6,052 bases of DNA from an uncultured Collinsella sp. (lineage in GTDB: Bacteria > Actinomycetota > Coriobacteriia > Coriobacteriales > Coriobacteriaceae): assembly GCA_902489955.1 (NCBI GenBank), contig CABUBY010000100.1, forward strand, positions 1 through 6,052, in the 5' to 3' direction. Both the position numbers and the translations under genes were made by a program. Within the stretch, counting starts at the first letter, position 1. Each line of letters starts with the position of its first letter. This document shows positions 5,433 through 6,052 of the stretch, piece by piece. Under the pieces are notes generated by a model. That model searched no databases, was not told the DNA's origin, and worked only from the letters and a program-made list of their open reading frames with translations.

Positions 5433-5686
5433 GAACGAGCCGTCCACACGCCCCACACAGGCAAGCCACATCCGTGCCACAAACCTTAGAAAGCCCTTAA
5501 GCCCAAAACCTTTCAAGAGTGTTACTCGATAGCTTTTACCTGCTGTTTCATCGCAACGTCAAACCTCATTAAGCCTTTCTTTAGCACTTCTTTGCAGCAG
5601 CCGCGGCATAATACTGCCAACGCACGGGACCTAGCAGCACACCCCGTGCGCAACCTTTTGGTGGACATCGAGGAGGCCGCATAAGC
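5433..5686. other. Intergenic region after the Nudix-Vsr gene
   Basis: This stretch is 254 bases without a recognisable gene. There is no strong intrinsic terminator after the Nudix-Vsr stop; only a very short hairpin (GAGT-GTT-ACTC, 5517-5527) is seen, with TTTT a few bases later. CATAAT at 5607-5612 resembles a -10 element but has no good -35. The hairpin at 5621-5650 and a ribosome binding site at 5671-5676 precede the small ORF. Confidence 0.5.
5621..5650 (+). promoter_or_regulatory. Hairpin in the leader of the small ORF
   Basis: CGCACGGG (5621-5628) and CCCGTGCG (5643-5650) are perfect 8-bp arms around a 14-nt loop, 36 bases before the ATG at 5687. No T-run follows, so it is not an obvious terminator. 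It could be an operator or an RNA structure affecting translation of the small ORF. Confidence 0.4.
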
Positions 5687-5896
5687 ATGCATTCTTCCAA
5701 TGACGCAGCACAGCAGCCATCCCTAACACATGCAGACCTTTTCTCCTTCCCCCCGACACAGAGAAACGGCCTCCTCGACTCCCCCACCACAAAAGCAAAA
5801 CGCTCAACCGATCAGATCCTCAACCTGCGAGCATCGTTCGAAAAGCTCCAAGCATCCCTAAACAAGTCATTCCCCAGCCAAGCCCGGGCATACTAA
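5687..5896 (+). CDS. Hypothetical small protein, 69 aa
   Basis: I do not recognise this protein. It is preceded by AGGAGG (5671-5676), 10 nt from the ATG, which is the main reason to call it. The sequence is polar, with a Ser/Pro/Thr-rich first half and a likely amphipathic helix near 44-62 (QILNLRASFEKLQASLNKS). It has no signal peptide, membrane segment or Cys cluster. Codon use is unlike the neighbours: seven of eight alanines are GCA, and AGA and CTA also occur, whereas the Nudix-Vsr and DAHP synthase genes mostly use GCC. This may mean a recently acquired gene, a truncated remnant of a larger one, or no gene at all. The opposite-strand frame over the same region (5581-5790) is less plausible, with poly-Ala and many Cys. 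Confidence 0.45.
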   Translation: MHSSNDAAQQPSLTHADLFSFPPTQRNGLLDSPTTKAKRSTDQILNLRASFEKLQASLNKSFPSQARAY

Positions 5897-6052
5897 CCCC
5901 TCATCAACAAAGAAGCCCTAACGCGCCATTATTTCCGCCCAACGCCACAAGGGCGATCGAGCAGGACGGCTTGGGCGGGTCCCCGTACTTAGTTTCCAAA
6001 ATCATTCCGCAGCGCGAAGGCCCCCGTTGCCAACGCTTCGTAGAAGCGAGGC
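5897..6052 (-). other. Unassigned right edge; possible 3' end of a minus-strand gene
   Basis: On the minus strand, an open frame entering at the right edge reads RFYEALATGAFALRNDFGN and stops at TAA (5989-5991). The peptide looks protein-like, but only 20 codons are visible, and a second frame is also open through part of the same stretch. The next bases on the minus strand (GTACGGGGACCCGCCC) remind me of the GTACGGGGAC motif found in repeats near RAYT-type transposases. That is a memory, not a search. A small palindrome (CGCTTC 6034-6039 with GAAGCG 6043-6048) lies inside the putative coding end. Nothing else is supported. Confidence 0.25.

Noticed and set aside
4383..5516. 377-codon minus-strand open frame
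   Set aside because: It lies opposite the Nudix-Vsr gene and arises from the third-position G+C bias of that gene; its composition is Gly/Ala/Val-rich with no motifs.
5581..5790. Minus-strand 69-codon open frame
   Set aside because: It is Cys-rich and ends in poly-Ala, and it overlaps a plus-strand ORF with a much better ribosome binding site.
1..6052. CRISPR array, tRNA or rRNA genes
   Set aside because: No regularly spaced direct repeats, no tRNA cloverleaf and no conserved rRNA segments were seen on either strand.

Overview
The window is about 60% G+C and reads like the chromosome of a Coriobacteriia-type gut actinobacterium, with Collinsella as my best guess. That guess rests on base composition, the style of the proteins and the structured intergenic DNA. 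It is inference, because no rRNA or other taxonomic marker is present.

Layout from left to right. (1) Bases 1-736, minus strand: the first 245 codons of a class I DAHP synthase, the entry enzyme of the shikimate pathway. It runs off the left edge. (2) Bases 737-1207: a gene-free stretch of about 470 bases. It holds a candidate aroF/G/H promoter, a 20-bp perfect inverted repeat (868-935) and a second long imperfect hairpin (1064-1185) that ends in T6 on the minus strand. (3) Bases 1208-4297, minus strand: a two-gene ABC transporter operon of the BceAB type (ATPase, then a ten-helix permease with a large extracellular domain). The genes overlap, and the operon closes with a strong intrinsic terminator. 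No two-component system is visible beside it. (4) Bases 4298-4445: a divergent intergenic region with two clear dyads. The core of one is close to the TNACA-N4-TGTAA operator described for BceR-type regulators. (5) Bases 4446-5432, plus strand: one reading frame joining a MutT/NudG-like Nudix hydrolase to a complete Vsr (very short patch repair) endonuclease through an acidic-then-basic linker. (6) Bases 5433-6052: a mostly unassigned right end with a small ORF of unknown function and odd codon use, a leader hairpin, and possibly the tail of another minus-strand gene.

Functionally, the transporter pair probably senses or detoxifies cell-envelope-active peptides. The Nudix-Vsr protein looks like a combined mutation-avoidance enzyme: nucleotide-pool cleaning plus T:G mismatch nicking in one polypeptide. 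This fusion is the most interesting object in the window. Its Nudix half carries an Asp where MutT has the Asn that reads 8-oxoguanine, as in the CTP/5-methyl-dCTP hydrolase NudG. That suggests, as a hypothesis, that both halves deal with the consequences of cytosine methylation.
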